This document shows positions 14,368 to 24,960 of a stretch of 64,000 nucleotides of DNA, one piece after another (within the stretch, counting starts at the first letter, position 1; each line of letters opens with the position of its first letter). Position numbers and translations under genes: made by a program. Source of the stretch: Brachypterus glaber (taxonomy: Eukaryota > Arthropoda > Insecta > Coleoptera > Kateretidae); the NCBI GenBank assembly GCA_958510825.1, contig OY294048.1:11797589-11861588 (forward strand), given 5' to 3'. The notes beneath the pieces are model-generated. The model saw nothing but the letters and a program-made list of their open reading frames with translations, ran no database searches and had not been told where the DNA came from.

Positions 14368-15092
14368 CAGAGCGGTCCAAAAGTCACCACCCCCCTCTCC
14401 TCTTAACTTTTGAACGGGTTTAGATATCGACTTCAAATTTAGAACTCTTAAATAAGACAACTTAAACTATCTTTAAGCATATATTTGATACTTTTAGCTC
14501 TTAAAATGTGGGTAGGGGGGCATGGGGCGACATTTTTTTAAATGGAAAGGTGGGTCGTATGATACATCATTTTAAAGCTTATAAAATTCTCCATTTAACT
14601 GTATATTTTTTATTTTTTTTAAACCTTTTTTTTTGGGTTTAAAATAGGGTTGAAAATGGCTATTTTTGTCAAAATTTCTCTAAAAAATCCAAATAATTTT
14701 TTAAAAATGCCTAATTTCATAATGGAAAAAAGTAAATTATACTTCTAAACTAATTTTAGTTGACATAAATAAAAATTAACAAAAAAAAAACTTAAAAATT
14801 TATTTTTTTAGCACAAAAAACTGAAAAATCAAAACCTTAAAAAACATGTTTAAAATTTTTAAAAATATATGGTTATATAGATTTTAAAGGCTTTAAAATG
14901 ATGTATCACACGACCCCCCTTTCCATTTAAAAAAATTTCCCCCATGCCCCCCTGCTCACATTTTAAGAGATAAAAGTATAAAATATATGCTTAAAGATAG
15001 TTTAAGTTGTCTTATTTAAGAGTTCTAAATTTTAAATCGATATCTTAACTCGTTCAAAAGTTAAGAGGGGGGGTGACTTTTGGACCGCACTG
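14368..15092. mobile_element. MITE family A, best copy, with long terminal inverted repeats
   Basis: The left end CAGAGCGGTCCAAAAGTCAC (14368) and right end GTGACTTTTGGACCGCACTG (15092) are inverted. Complementarity continues for roughly 200 bp, through AAATAAGACAACTTAAACT and GTGGGTAGGGGGGCATGGGG, so most of the 725 bp can fold back. It is flanked by TA on both sides, the target duplication of Tc1/mariner elements. It has no coding capacity. Confidence 0.85.
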
Positions 15093-15159
15093 TATAACAG
15101 TTGACCTGTAAAATAATAAATCCCTTTTTACCGCCCTATAACTATTAATTTCTGGTTTA

Positions 15160-16202
15160 TACCGGGTGTTTTTTAAAGGTGGCTCACCCCTATAACTTTT
15201 TTATTCCTAGTTGTAAAAGTATGTGGGTGTCTATATTTTAAATTATATTACCATTTTTTTTTTCACTTCTGGTTTAACCGGAAACAACCCCTACTCTTGA
15301 TTTTTCTATGAAACACCCCATATATTTTTACATATTTGGATTCTCCATTAAATTCTTTGTATTGTCCCAGGTTTTTGTCAAATTTTGACAGCTTTTGTTG
15401 TTTTTTAAATAAAGTTTTGTTTAAGATTTTTTTATCTGGTCATTAAGTACATTCATTTTGGATCAAATATTAGTAGAAAATACGATTTATTAAAAAACTA
15501 GTTTACTTTTAATCTTACTCAAGCACTAAACTTGGAAAAATTCATATTTTGCTTTTACTTGAATTTTTGCTTAATTATGTCTATGGCTCATCGATATTAC
15601 TAAAGATTTTTTTTTCTTTTTACAAATATTTATTTTCATTATAAAATAAATTTGTAAAAATAAAAATACGCTTACACGCCTATGCTTGTTTTGCGGCATC
15701 ATAAAAGGAAGAAGAGCCAGGCCCGTGCACCTAGCGTATATTATTTTAGAAAGTTATATTTTAAAGAGATAATGAAAATAATTATTAACTTTTTGGTACC
15801 CTTGAGCAAAAAATAATCTTTTCAATAATATCTATGAGCCATAAACGTAATAAAGCAAAAAATGTGTTTTCCAAGTTTAGTTTTCGTGTAATGTTTGATC
15901 CAAAATAAATAGATGTAGCTGCCTTCTAGATAAAAAACAAAATTTTGTTTAAAAAATGATAAAAGCTGTCAAAATTTGACAAAAAGTTAATATATTTAAT
16001 GGAGAGTCTAAATATATAAAAATGTATAGGGTGTTTTATTTAAAAATCAAAAGTAGGGGTCGTTTCTGGTTAAACTTAAAGCGCAAAAAATAGGTTAGAT
16101 GATATAATTCCAAATATGGTCCTATAGATACGCTGTAATTTCTTTTAATATTATATCACTAGGAATAAAAAATTTATAGGCCCCTTTGAAAAACACCCGG
16201 TA
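15160..16202. mobile_element. Large foldback MITE (TACCGGGTGTTTTT ends)
   Basis: TACCGGGTGTTTTTTAAAGG on the left matches the inverted CCCTTTGAAAAACACCCGGTA on the right. Inner blocks also pair: TTTTTTATTCCTAG with CTAGGAATAAAAAA, and ACCGGAAACAACCCCTACT with AGTAGGGGTCGTTTCTGGT. TA flanks both ends and there is no ORF. It lies just beyond the family A MITE. Confidence 0.8.
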
Positions 16203-16689
16203 GAGGAAAAATATCTAGTTTGCAGAAATACCGGAATAGCCACTACACACCTCAGCTGGGCACAGGTGATAATAATTAGAGGCTAAAAATAAATATATAT
16301 TTTGTAAATGGAGTACGAACACGTATAATGAAATAATGACAGCTAACTAACTGCCTTTTAGATTCGGCCATGTCACCGAAAAACTGCTAGCCCATGTAAT
16401 CAATTCAACAAGCATATAAAGCCAGGGCGATAAGTTCTTAAAAAAGTTTTCACGTAGACAATAAGCTGGTAAGAAAAAAAGTCTTGGTCGACACTTATTT
16501 TGATAAAATAATTTTTTTCAAAATATTTTTTTTTCTTTCTTTTTTGAAACTTTTTAATTTTTTTTTGGTTTTTAGTTTTAATGAACCTAGACATAAAGGG
16601 CAAAGCATTATTTTGTTGGCAGCAGTATTTTTGTACGACTACTTTAAAATAGCATAATTCCTAAATAATTTTCAATGACAAAACCACAA

Positions 16690-16832
16690 GATTTCGGGTC
16701 CCTTAGAATGGTTGTAGCTCCCTTAGGGTCCATTTCCGGACCAACCTTTATATTAACTTTTTTTCATATTATTGTACCTAGAATAACCTTCCAAAATTAT
16801 TGATCGAATACCTGGAACACCCTGTATATAGG
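16690..16832. mobile_element. MITE family B fragment
   Basis: Contains GTAGCTCCCTTAGGGTCCAT, TTTCCGGACCAACC and a terminal CACCCTGTATA, matching one end of the complete family B copies at 19790 and 38698. Only one end is present. Confidence 0.65.
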
Positions 16833-16857
16833 TTTAAGAGTTATAGTAATTTAAAGT

Positions 16858-17462
16858 AAACTCCGCGCAGAATTTATCTGAGTTGATGTTTATTTGTTTT
16901 TTGTTGTATGGTTGGTAAAATAAATTAAATTCCCTATGTAAGGTTGCTATCAACTTTCAAACTCATTGTCAATACAAACATTATTTTGACGTTTAAAAAA
17001 AATACAAAATATTATTAAAAAGCAAGAAGAAATTACAAGAAAAATCCTAAACTAAAATATTAATCTACAAATGTTTTGTAAACATTAAGCAATATAATAC
17101 AGTGCTCAATAAGGGTTTCACAGTAAACGATGTGAAAATGTTTTTTTGGCGAGTGAACAAAATACTGTTCATAATTTTATTTAAAAAACATAATTTAAGC
17201 TCAGGTAGGGTAAAATTTCATTTCAATAGCATATTATAAATAAAAAAAACTTACTTTTATTATAACTTTTAACAAATTTCCACTTTTTAAAAACTTTTTA
17301 TAATTATTTGTAAAACGTAACATGACAGTTATTTTAATCTAAATGTCAAAAATTATCAAAAGCACAATGCGTAATAAAAATATCACTAAAAGTCATTTTT
17401 ACACCACTAATCATAGCTTCCTTGATCCAATTTGTTACTCAGATAGATAATGCGCCAAGTTT
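16858..17462. mobile_element. MITE family C copy 1
   Basis: The ends AACTCCGCGCAGAATTTATC and CTCAGATAGATAATGCGCCAA are imperfect inverted repeats. The right half (ACTAATCATAGCTTCCTTGA, TCCAATTTGTTACTCAGATA) recurs inverted at 56440-57021. Length is about 600 bp, non-coding. Confidence 0.7.
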
Positions 17463-18192
17463 AATTGCAACTTGTCTAGCTTATTATTAGGCAAAACTCT
17501 TTCAAGTTTTTTTTTTCGAGCCAGCTTAGTACGCAAACTTGAATGATTTTATTGTATAAGCTCTTTTTTAGTAAAGAAAAGGAAGGTTCGGGTTGTTTAA
17601 TGAACAGAAGGACCAAATCCCCGAACAGGTATAAAGAATAAATTTTGGGAGAAGATTTAGTTTTCTAGAATAAATTGATAGATGCTGAAGGCGTTTACCA
17701 TATGCATATACAATGTATATTATTATTATTATTATACAGGGTTATTTAGAAATAGGGTCATTAAAAAAAACACGTAAGTCCATATTAGCGTTTAATTTTC
17801 CCAAACTAAAGCAAAAAATATAGGCAATGGTTTAAAAGCAGATTTTTTTTAAACAAAACACTCCTAAAATTAGTACGCCACTGGCTGGTAAACAATTTTA
17901 ACTAAGTGTTAACTCTGGTGTTAATTATGTGTGTTTATTAAGGTTGATTTATAATGTGTTTTTGTAATTAATAAAGTTTTATTAAAGTAGTGAATTTGAC
18001 CCAATACATTATTTTGTGTTCTTTTCAACTTAAAAGATGTTATTTTTTTATTTATTTGAGGATATCTTGAGTTTTTCATCTTGTAACAAAGTGATTTGTT
18101 ATATTTATTATAATAAAACAGTGATTGGGTGTAACATCAACTTTAAAACCAAAAAATAAAATACATTGTTGTCATTTTCACCTCAAGGTTTT
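17463..18192. other. No recognisable gene
   Basis: AT-rich DNA with a short (ATT)n run near 17720 followed by TACAGGGTTATTTAGAAATA, possibly a single transposon end. No coding sequence is supported. Confidence 0.4.
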
Positions 18193-18232
18193 CAGGTTGC
18201 CAAATTTACTAAGTGGTAAATTTGGCAACCTG
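18193..18232. repeat. Perfect 17-bp hairpin
   Basis: CAGGTTGCCAAATTTAC and its exact complement are separated by TAAGTG. It could be a structured element or a terminator-like hairpin. No gene is adjacent. Confidence 0.85.
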
Positions 18233-19130
18233 CTAAACGACCCGCTTTAAGTGAGATAGAAAACGTGGAAAGTGAGACAGAAAAGCAAGGTAACACCACA
18301 ACCTCACGTTTAGATTGGATAAGGGTTTTTTTAATAAAACTTTTTTTAAATCTTGAAACCGCAATTTTTAGCCACTTTTAAAAGGGCTTAGCTCTCTTAC
18401 GAAGCATTTCGGATCCTATTTCAAATATACTGCTTCACAGCAATATTGACTTTTACAAAAATATTTGTTTGATTTTTTTTACAATAATATAATTCCAATT
18501 CTAACATTTCTTTAATGTGTTGATTAAAAAAAATCTTATAAAGTATCTTTTTTTATCTGTTTTAATTTACTGGACTTTTATAAATGACCAACTGCGGTGC
18601 AACAGCGTCCCTTTAGCGTCACGACATGGCATAAACGCTTGTCTGAAAATTGCGGTCCGGGTCACAGCTGTCTATAATGAGGCTTCTTTCATGCGCGAGG
18701 ATTATTCAAAATTCGTAATGTGTCACATGCGGCGAGTAATTTAACGCAACGTGCAACCAGAGCAAATATGGTCTGTTCATTTCTGCAAATAGGCTAATTT
18801 GCAAAGAAAGTATTTTTGTTAAAAATTTGATTTTCTAAAATGTCAATTTTGTAATTACGTAAAATAGTAATTAAAAAATAATAATTTTGTAAAAGTACCT
18901 ATATTTTGAAAAATAAGTAATCCTTATAAATAAAGGTAATTTTTGTAATTTTGGAATCTGAAATCTGAATCTGAAAATCTGAATCTGTATATATACATAT
19001 TTGTGCCTCTTGCTCCTGTTCGATTTGCCTCAAATGTAATTTTTATCATCAGATTTAGTTTCAGCGACCTCAAAAAACCTATAAAGCAATTTTCAAATGT
19101 TTGTGAAACAATATTAATTTTTTTCCCACT
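18233..19130. other. No recognisable gene
   Basis: AT-rich apart from a more GC-balanced patch at about 18590-18770. That patch includes a 75-codon ORF without family signature. Confidence 0.4.
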
Positions 19131-19275
19131 TGTCCCCCTTGCCCTATCCCAATTTTTACCAAAATCAAACCCAAGCGCGAAGTTTTGGTAACACACTTGT
19201 ATGTTAAATTTTAAGTCTCTAGCCTAAAGCGTTCTTAAGTTATCGTTTTAACAAGATTTCTCAGTCAGACTTTTT
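19130..19275. repeat. Dispersed repeat (AAGTCTCTAGC family)
   Basis: TTTACCAAAATCAAACCCAA, AGTCTCTAGCCTAAAGCGTT and a CAGTCAGACTTTT end recur near 28165-28320, with weaker matches near 47850-47960 and 51170-51290. No coding capacity was identified. Confidence 0.6.
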
Positions 19276-19697
19276 ATAATATGCTTGGTTTATGCCTTAT
19301 AGCGCTCTTAGCTATAATTTTTTTTCCGTGTACATCTTTCTAGAGTACATGTTATATAAATTTGTATATAAACCGGACCAAGTAGTTTTCTTAACACCGA
19401 ATAATCCCTGGGGATCACAAAGTTAGTCCTGTAAGTAAAACCCAGTGCCAAACACTTTGAAATACATTAGGTCACTGGAGACAAATACACTTTGCTTGTA
19501 TGTATATTCCCTTCTAATCTCGTTATGTCCGTTTTACTGGAATTGTGTCAACAAAGTCATGCGAGCAGCAGATTTAGATACTTTGTGTTATTATCACTGG
19601 GTGGATCGAGGTATTCATTCATCGGCGTGTCTTCAAAATTTGAATTTAAAAAAACAAATTTTTAAAGTAAATAAACACTTAAAACTATATTTCAATA

Positions 19698-19738
19698 ACC
19701 GGTCTGTCAGGCCGCTGCATGACAGACCTCGCGAGGTC
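19698..19738. repeat. GC-rich palindromes
   Basis: GGTCTGTCA and TGACAGACC form a 9-bp stem. The overlapping GACCTCGCGAGGTC is a perfect 14-bp palindrome. Confidence 0.8.
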
Positions 19739-19789
19739 AGGCTACGGTGACGACGACATTTTTAAAGCATAAATGCTGGCTGGGATATA

Positions 19790-20497
19790 CAGAGTGATCA
19801 TAAACTGGCATGCCAAAATTTAGAGATTTGATTCTGCATCCAAAAATATGAAAAAAAGTTCCTATAAAGGTTGATCCGCAAATGAGCCATAACAGAGCTA
19901 CAGCCCTTTAAAATTGTAATAAAAATAAGGTTTTTAATTAATAACTCTGGTACCCTTTAAGCTAGAGCAACAAGCTTTTGCATGAGTACTAGTATTAATT
20001 TTTTTTTTTTGAATTTATCCAGAGGCGTCCCTAGATGGAAAAATGTATTAGGCATAACACAGTTTTGCCCCAAACTTTTTTGTTGTACTTTTTTTGGATA
20101 TTTGGTAAAAAATATAGATTCAGTGAGTAAAAATACATAAAAAATGTTACATAGTGTAACACTGTAGGAGTAGACGTTTTAAAATAAAATGCAATTAAAA
20201 AGAAGTAACATTCTGTGCCACCAAAAACGTTACTTTTTAAAAGGCTATTACTCCTTTAATATTAAATTTAGGTGTTTTGGTGAAGAGTACTTTTTGCTCT
20301 GTTTTAAGTGAAGAACCACCCTGCAACATTAAAATTTTATTGATGCTTTTTTTTGTTCCCCATTTAATATGTCATCTTCGAAGGGCCGTAGCTCCCTTAG
20401 GGCTCATTTCCGGACCAACCCTAATAGAAAACTTTTTCATATTTTTTGGAGTAGAATCACCTCTTAAATTTTGGCATAGCAGTTACTGATCACCCTG
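19790..20497. mobile_element. MITE family B, copy 1
   Basis: It starts CAGAGTGATCATAAACTGGC and ends GCAGTTACTGATCACCCTG, flanked by TA on both sides. Sub-terminal blocks GGTTGATCCGCAAATGAGCC and GGCTCATTTCCGGACCAACC are also inverted. Non-coding. Other copies lie at 38698 and 40523. Confidence 0.85.
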
Positions 20498-20774
20498 TAT
20501 ACGATAAAAGGTAGATTATTTTAAGTAATAAAATAATAAATATAACACTATCTTACGCACTTTCAGTAAAAGCTTTATTCGCGTGTTTTCCGAAACTAAG
20601 TTTTCCTTTAATTCAAGACTAATTTACAAGTTTCCTGAGCGAGCTATAGAAAACGCTATAAAAGATATCAAATGAGCCTTGAATAAAAAGACTTAGTTTA
20701 AAAGTAAATTCAAAAGATAAATTAACGAAAGTTTATTAATCGATATCATTAAACCTTTTTACACTACAGTGTTA

Positions 20775-21141
20775 CCCAGGAAACCAGAGGACATCCTCGA
20801 CGTACTATCGACGTCAGTTTTAGGTCATATTTGTGATGTCATACATACGACGCATATCAGACGTCGACAAAACGTCAGTTTTTGGTAAAATCCTGACTGC
20901 ATCCAAATTGTACATCGCAGGGACGTCAATTTAATGCTGAGGCTATAGGTGGCGCCACATATTGTTTTCTACCACTAAAAAGTTTTAAATTCCATATATT
21001 GATTAAAGATTTATGACTTTATAGTCTTTTTCTGGCTTATACACGTCACTGCGACGACAGTAAAACGTCACAATATGACGTCAGGTAGGTGAGTTATTGC
21101 CCAATAGTTGACGTCAAAAAGACGTCTTTTGGTTTCCTGGG
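20775..21141. mobile_element. Small MITE dense in GACGTC motifs
   Basis: CCCAGGAAACCAGAGGAC on the left is mirrored by GTCTTTTGGTTTCCTGGG on the right, with TA flanks. The 367-bp interior carries about nine ACGTC/GACGT motifs, including TGACGTCA-like sites, far more than the surrounding DNA. Confidence 0.75.
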
Positions 21142-22002
21142 TACTGAGCTCATGAGAAAAAAGATAAAAAAAATAAAGTCTGTAGTAGCGATTTGACTCA
21201 TCGGCGATCACTGGGAAATAAAAATATTATTGGTATATTTTTTGTTGTTACCAATACGATTTTAATTTTTGTTTTATTTTTGTATATTGAAAATAAATTA
21301 GCAAAAGTTTATTTATTGATATTATTAAACCTTTTTAGGCTGGAGTGTTTTTGAATAAAAAAAAAAGATTATATACATTTTTTAAAGTTAAGAATATCGC
21401 GTCACAAGTGCCTCGGGATTTAATCTGCTTACTCCCGTGGTTTATTTTACCTTTTTTCCACTACCAGTAGGATTTTATTTTACATTTTAGCATTGTTATT
21501 TATAAATTAAAATAAAAAATGAGTTTTATCCAATATATACAGATAATAAGACAATTACCAGCTTTATTTTAAATAGATAATCTCAATAATAACCCCCGCG
21601 TGGCTTTTACTTTATTGAGTGGATAATTATTTATTTTACCCAACTGTCACTTGTCAAATTATTTTCTTGTAAATGTCATTAAAATTTTTAATAAAAATAT
21701 GAATTCCTAAGCTATTTATTGGATAAAACCTTGCATGGCACTCATGGGTAAACCGATATTGCCCTCTCGAAAATTAACCTTTTCTCATGGGCAATATCTT
21801 ACTTTACCCACTAGTACCATAAATAACTATTATTTTTGTCTATTGACGTTAAGTAGGCATAACAATTGCATATATTCGGTGCTGTCGTGATTTTAAAAAC
21901 AATTAAATGTAGACATTTAAGAAATTGACCTCATTCAAAAATAATTTCTGCCTCGTTTAGCAACTTCGTTGGTCCCTCAGGATCACTGTATGTACATACC
22001 AT
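21142..22002. other. AT-rich DNA with a weak foldback
   Basis: No gene. TGGGTAAACCGATATTGCCC near 21750 and GGGCAATATCTTACTTTACC near 21790 are inverted repeats, and TTATTTTACC motifs recur. Confidence 0.5.
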
Positions 22003-22778
22003 ATATGAAGGGGTCAGGGGAAAAACGATCATAGTCCATTTTTGTCGAAAATTCTTTATATACACCATCTTGTAGTTCGAGACCCAAGCTTTCAGGTGAC
22101 TATGTCGGTTTTAAGCAAAAACAATTACAGTCGCTGTAACGAATTTAAATAGAAACGATATACAGCGTAAGAACATAGTTTCGCATCGGTAACTAAGGAA
22201 ACGTATTTTTGATTGTAAATGGCGTTAAGCAGGTAGTTTAATTTGTGGAGTGGCAGTTTGTAAAAAATATGGAATTTAGTGAGGAAAATGAGGATGAAGG
22301 CCCTAGTACCAATATTTTTAAACCGAAGAAAAGACCTTTAAGTGGACGTATTACGGAAGTTTCGAAGAAACTTAAAGTAAAAGGTTACGTTACCGGGCTT
22401 AGACTAAGAATTAAGTTTTGTTTTTTAAATAAAAATGTGGAAAACTACGACTTTGTTTATGATTTTGCACACTTACTGCACTAAGCCTGTTGGGCTGCTT
22501 TATAACATAAAAAAACGATCAGAGTCCTGGACTGTGATCGATTTTATAAAGTCATATGTGTAGTTCTGTTGCATCTTTCGCTTTGAACCTCAAAGGTAAT
22601 GTTAAAAACCTTGGTAGGTAATATTTTGCTGTGAAATAAGTATGTGACGAGATGAAACAATAATTGACGTTACTTTGCAACTGTAATCATACAATATGAG
22701 TCTGTAAACCTTAATTTCGCTATTCTGTGAAAAGTAGTTTTTGTGACTCTGATCGTTTTTCCCCTGACCCCTTCATAT
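22003..22778. mobile_element. DNA element with perfect 29-bp terminal inverted repeats
   Basis: The left end ATATGAAGGGGTCAGGGGAA continues to AAAAACGATCA, and the exact complement lies at 22750-22778. The interior includes a short plus-strand ORF. A related pair of ends with GGTACAGGAGAAAAACGAT encloses 40424-41865. Confidence 0.85.
22245..22484 (+). CDS. Short ORF inside the TIR element, unknown protein
   Basis: 79 codons as an open frame. An ATG at 22269 opens an acidic start (MEFSEENEDEGPSTN) followed by a basic stretch (KPKKRPLSGRITEVSKKLK). Its placement inside terminal inverted repeats suggests a remnant of a transposon protein, perhaps a first exon, since AAA/GTAAAA at about 22374 could be a splice donor. 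I do not recognise the family, and no transposase motif is visible. Confidence 0.4.
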   Translation: MEWQFVKNMEFSEENEDEGPSTNIFKPKKRPLSGRITEVSKKLKVKGYVTGLRLRIKFCFLNKNVENYDFVYDFAHLLH

Positions 22779-22947
22779 GGTTAAATATTTTCTATTACAA
22801 AAAAAGTCCATTCCATTTACTTTTAATGTCAGAAAATAAAATAATACTAAATAATTTTAAGCTATATAAAACAAAAATATAGATTTATTATTAAATAGAT
22901 ATAAATAGGTAAAATAATTATAAAATATAAAGTATAAATATACATAT

Positions 22948-23319
22948 TTATGTCTCAGTTTTATTTTTATGATTACTTTCATGATCTTTTTTCTGATCTT
23001 TTTCATGATCTATCTCATTTAGCAGTTTAGCAGCTTTTTCCCCAGTTATAATTTTAGCATTATCAGAATCAAGAGTATCAGCTACAGAGTCTCCCATGGT
23101 TTCAAAAGCATTATCTGACATATTCAAGGTCAAATGGGACTGTTTAAATGGAATTTTCACCAGTTTTACTTCATTTTCAGGAATCCTGTCTTTCACCACC
23201 TTACCAATTGTTAGTTTAACTTTTTCGTAGTGTACAGTTGTGTGTTCTTTATTTTCTTTTTCTTTGCTGTCTTGATCTTTCAATAAATTTTCGCATAATG
23301 GATCAAGAGTTGTTTCAAA
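22948..23319 (-). CDS. Terminal-exon-like ORF, unknown protein
   Basis: A minus-strand frame of 123 codons plus stop follows a good acceptor, ATAATTTTTCAG/TTTGAAAC, at 23320. AATAAA lies about 70 bp past the stop (TTTATT at 22881-22886 on the plus strand). The protein is hydrophilic: GKVVKDRIPENEVKLVKIPF, then SDNAFETMGDSVADTLDSDN, then a charged Asp/Glu/Lys/His tail. There is no ATG near the acceptor, which fits an internal or terminal exon. It lies on the same strand as the ADAMTS gene and 3.2 kb downstream of its stop, so it could belong to another gene or to an alternative 3' end. Family not recognised; it may also be an old retrocopy. Confidence 0.4.
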   Translation of the reverse strand, partial: FETTLDPLCENLLKDQDSKEKENKEHTTVHYEKVKLTIGKVVKDRIPENEVKLVKIPFKQSHLTLNMSDNAFETMGDSVADTLDSDNAKIITGEKAAKLLNEIDHEKDQKKDHESNHKNKTET

Positions 23320-23365
23320 CTGAAAAATTATATGGTTACTTAATAGTAGTAGAAAAAATTCAAGA

Positions 23366-23384
23366 AGAAGAAGAAGAAGAAGAA
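23366..23384. repeat. (GAA)n microsatellite
   Basis: About six GAA units lie just before the ATG of the LINE ORF1. Confidence 0.9.
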
Positions 23385-23385
23385 C

Positions 23386-24216
23386 ATGGCAGATCTTGGC
23401 GCGGAGTTAAATAAGTTAAAAAAAGAATACCTTATCGATATTATTTTGAGTAAAAGTGCTCCAAACGGCCTAGTTTTAAGTGAGGATCTCAAGAAACATA
23501 TATTCGGCTTCAAGGAAAACAAAAATGACGCTAAAAATGAAGAAAACAGCAGTCTTAACCTACAAATCGAACTTAATTACGCGAAAACAATGATGAACAC
23601 CCTAAAACAAACAATAAGTGATAAAAACTCAATTATTAATCTCCTAAGGGAGGAAAAATCTGTGAAAATCAGCAAAGTTGCCAGCTCTAACATAACGACG
23701 TACAACTCGTATGCAACATCCGTAAAAAAGGACAATAAATCATCGAATGGACGATCACTGGAAAGCATTCAAAGGGACAAAATGAATGAATTAATAAACC
23801 TAGGTTCTCTAGGCAAAACGGGCGAAATATCTTCTAATAAACCTAATGCTGATCATGCACCAAGAAAATCCGTGATTATTGTAGGGAACAATGGCAACGC
23901 TGGAAACTTCGGTAATCTGTCGGCTGCCGGTAAAAATTTGACGTTGTTGATTTCTAACCTTAAACTTAGAACAACAAAAGAAAATATAGAAAATCACATA
24001 AAAACGATTACAAAAGACGAAGATATCTACGTAGAAAAATTGGAAAATAAATTTGCAAGCAGCAAATTTAAAATTTCTTTTCCAGAAGCCTATAAAAACG
24101 AAATATTTACTCCAGATTTTTGGCCCAATGAGGTAAAAGTACGTGAATTTCAAAGCAATTTTCGATTCAAAGGTCAAAAATCCCATTATAGAAGAACCTT
24201 TTCTACCAGACATTAA
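23386..24216 (+). CDS. LINE ORF1 (nucleic-acid-binding-type) protein
   Basis: 276 codons from ATG. The N-terminal half is charged and probably coiled coil (MADLGAELNKLKKEYLIDII, later LNYAKTMMNTLKQTISDKN). The C-terminal half ends with SFPEAYKNEIFTPDFWPNEV and KVREF, the pattern at the end of ORF1 proteins in jockey-type insect LINEs. No CCHC zinc knuckles are visible. The ORF2 endonuclease begins immediately downstream in another frame, overlapping its end. The frame is intact although ORF2 is not. Confidence 0.65.
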   Translation: MADLGAELNKLKKEYLIDIILSKSAPNGLVLSEDLKKHIFGFKENKNDAKNEENSSLNLQIELNYAKTMMNTLKQTISDKNSIINLLREEKSVKISKVASSNITTYNSYATSVKKDNKSSNGRSLESIQRDKMNELINLGSLGKTGEISSNKPNADHAPRKSVIIVGNNGNAGNFGNLSAAGKNLTLLISNLKLRTTKENIENHIKTITKDEDIYVEKLENKFASSKFKISFPEAYKNEIFTPDFWPNEVKVREFQSNFRFKGQKSHYRRTFSTRH

Positions 24217-24813
24217 AAGTAAAAACAGTATTAATGTGCTATCTCTCAATATTCGAAGTATTAGGCAAAAAGTGAATGAACGCGAGTTGCTATTGCAGGA
24301 GAACAATGTTGACATTTTCTGTGTTTGTGAAGTACATCTTTCTCAAGAAGAATTAGAACATTTTACTATAAAGAGATACACTTTGGCCAAGAACTTCAGC
24401 CGTCCAGACATGGGTGGGGGTGGTGTGGCAGTCTATCATCGTAGTACTTTTCCAGTCAAAAAAGTTGTAAAACAGAGAATTTAAATTAAGTCTTTGAGTA
24501 TTGTGTTGTAAGTTTTAAACTAGGTGGTGAAAATTATGCTGTAATATCAATGTACCATACAAAAAAGAAAAAAAAGTCTGAAGAATTAAAGCCTGTTCTA
24601 GACAAAGAGGAAGAATCAGATAATAAACGGTTCTTATTAAATTTAGAAAGCCTTCTAAATGAGGTAAGCATGCATAAAAATATTATATTAGCAGGTGATT
24701 TTAATATTAATATTCTAGAAAAAAGTGGTTTTATTCAAGAATATCTTATACACTGGAAGAGTACTATGATGAAGTTAGGGAAAATAATTTTCTGGGCTTA
24801 CCCAATTAATTAA
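24143..24813 (+). pseudogene. LINE ORF2, endonuclease remnant, reverse transcriptase deleted
   Basis: The frame from about 24230 reads VLSLNIRSIRQKVNE, then DIFCVCEVHLS, the start of an APE-type endonuclease. It stops at 24484. A shifted frame resumes with ENYAVISMY and later NIILAGDFNINIL (the GDFN motif), ending by 24813. Nothing of the reverse transcriptase is present, and the sequence passes directly to 3'-UTR-like DNA. The copy therefore has a frameshift and a large internal deletion. Confidence 0.7.
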
Positions 24814-24960
24814 TTAATTATTGTAAACAAATGATTTTATTGTGTTTGTGACATGGAGTACATATTATTTATATATTTTTATTCCTAATTTGTGACGTAT
24901 CCATAGATTGTATAATCTCTTACGGATTTAATAAATTATTATTATTATTATTATTATTAG

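Larger units (their letters stand above)
23340..24960 (+). mobile_element. Internally deleted jockey/CR1-like LINE
   Basis: The element comprises ORF1, the start of the ORF2 endonuclease, then a 3' tail with TTTAATAAATT followed by (ATT)n at 24935-24958. The same AATAAA plus ATT tail style ends the LINE at 1400-3172, so the two may be related. The 5' boundary is uncertain. Confidence 0.65.

Noticed and set aside
23298..23416. Plus-strand ATG frame MDQELFQTEKLYG followed by polyglutamate, resembling the acidic start of some Harbinger-type proteins
   Set aside because: It ends after about 39 codons inside the LINE ORF1 sequence in another frame. The acidic part is just the (GAA)n microsatellite.
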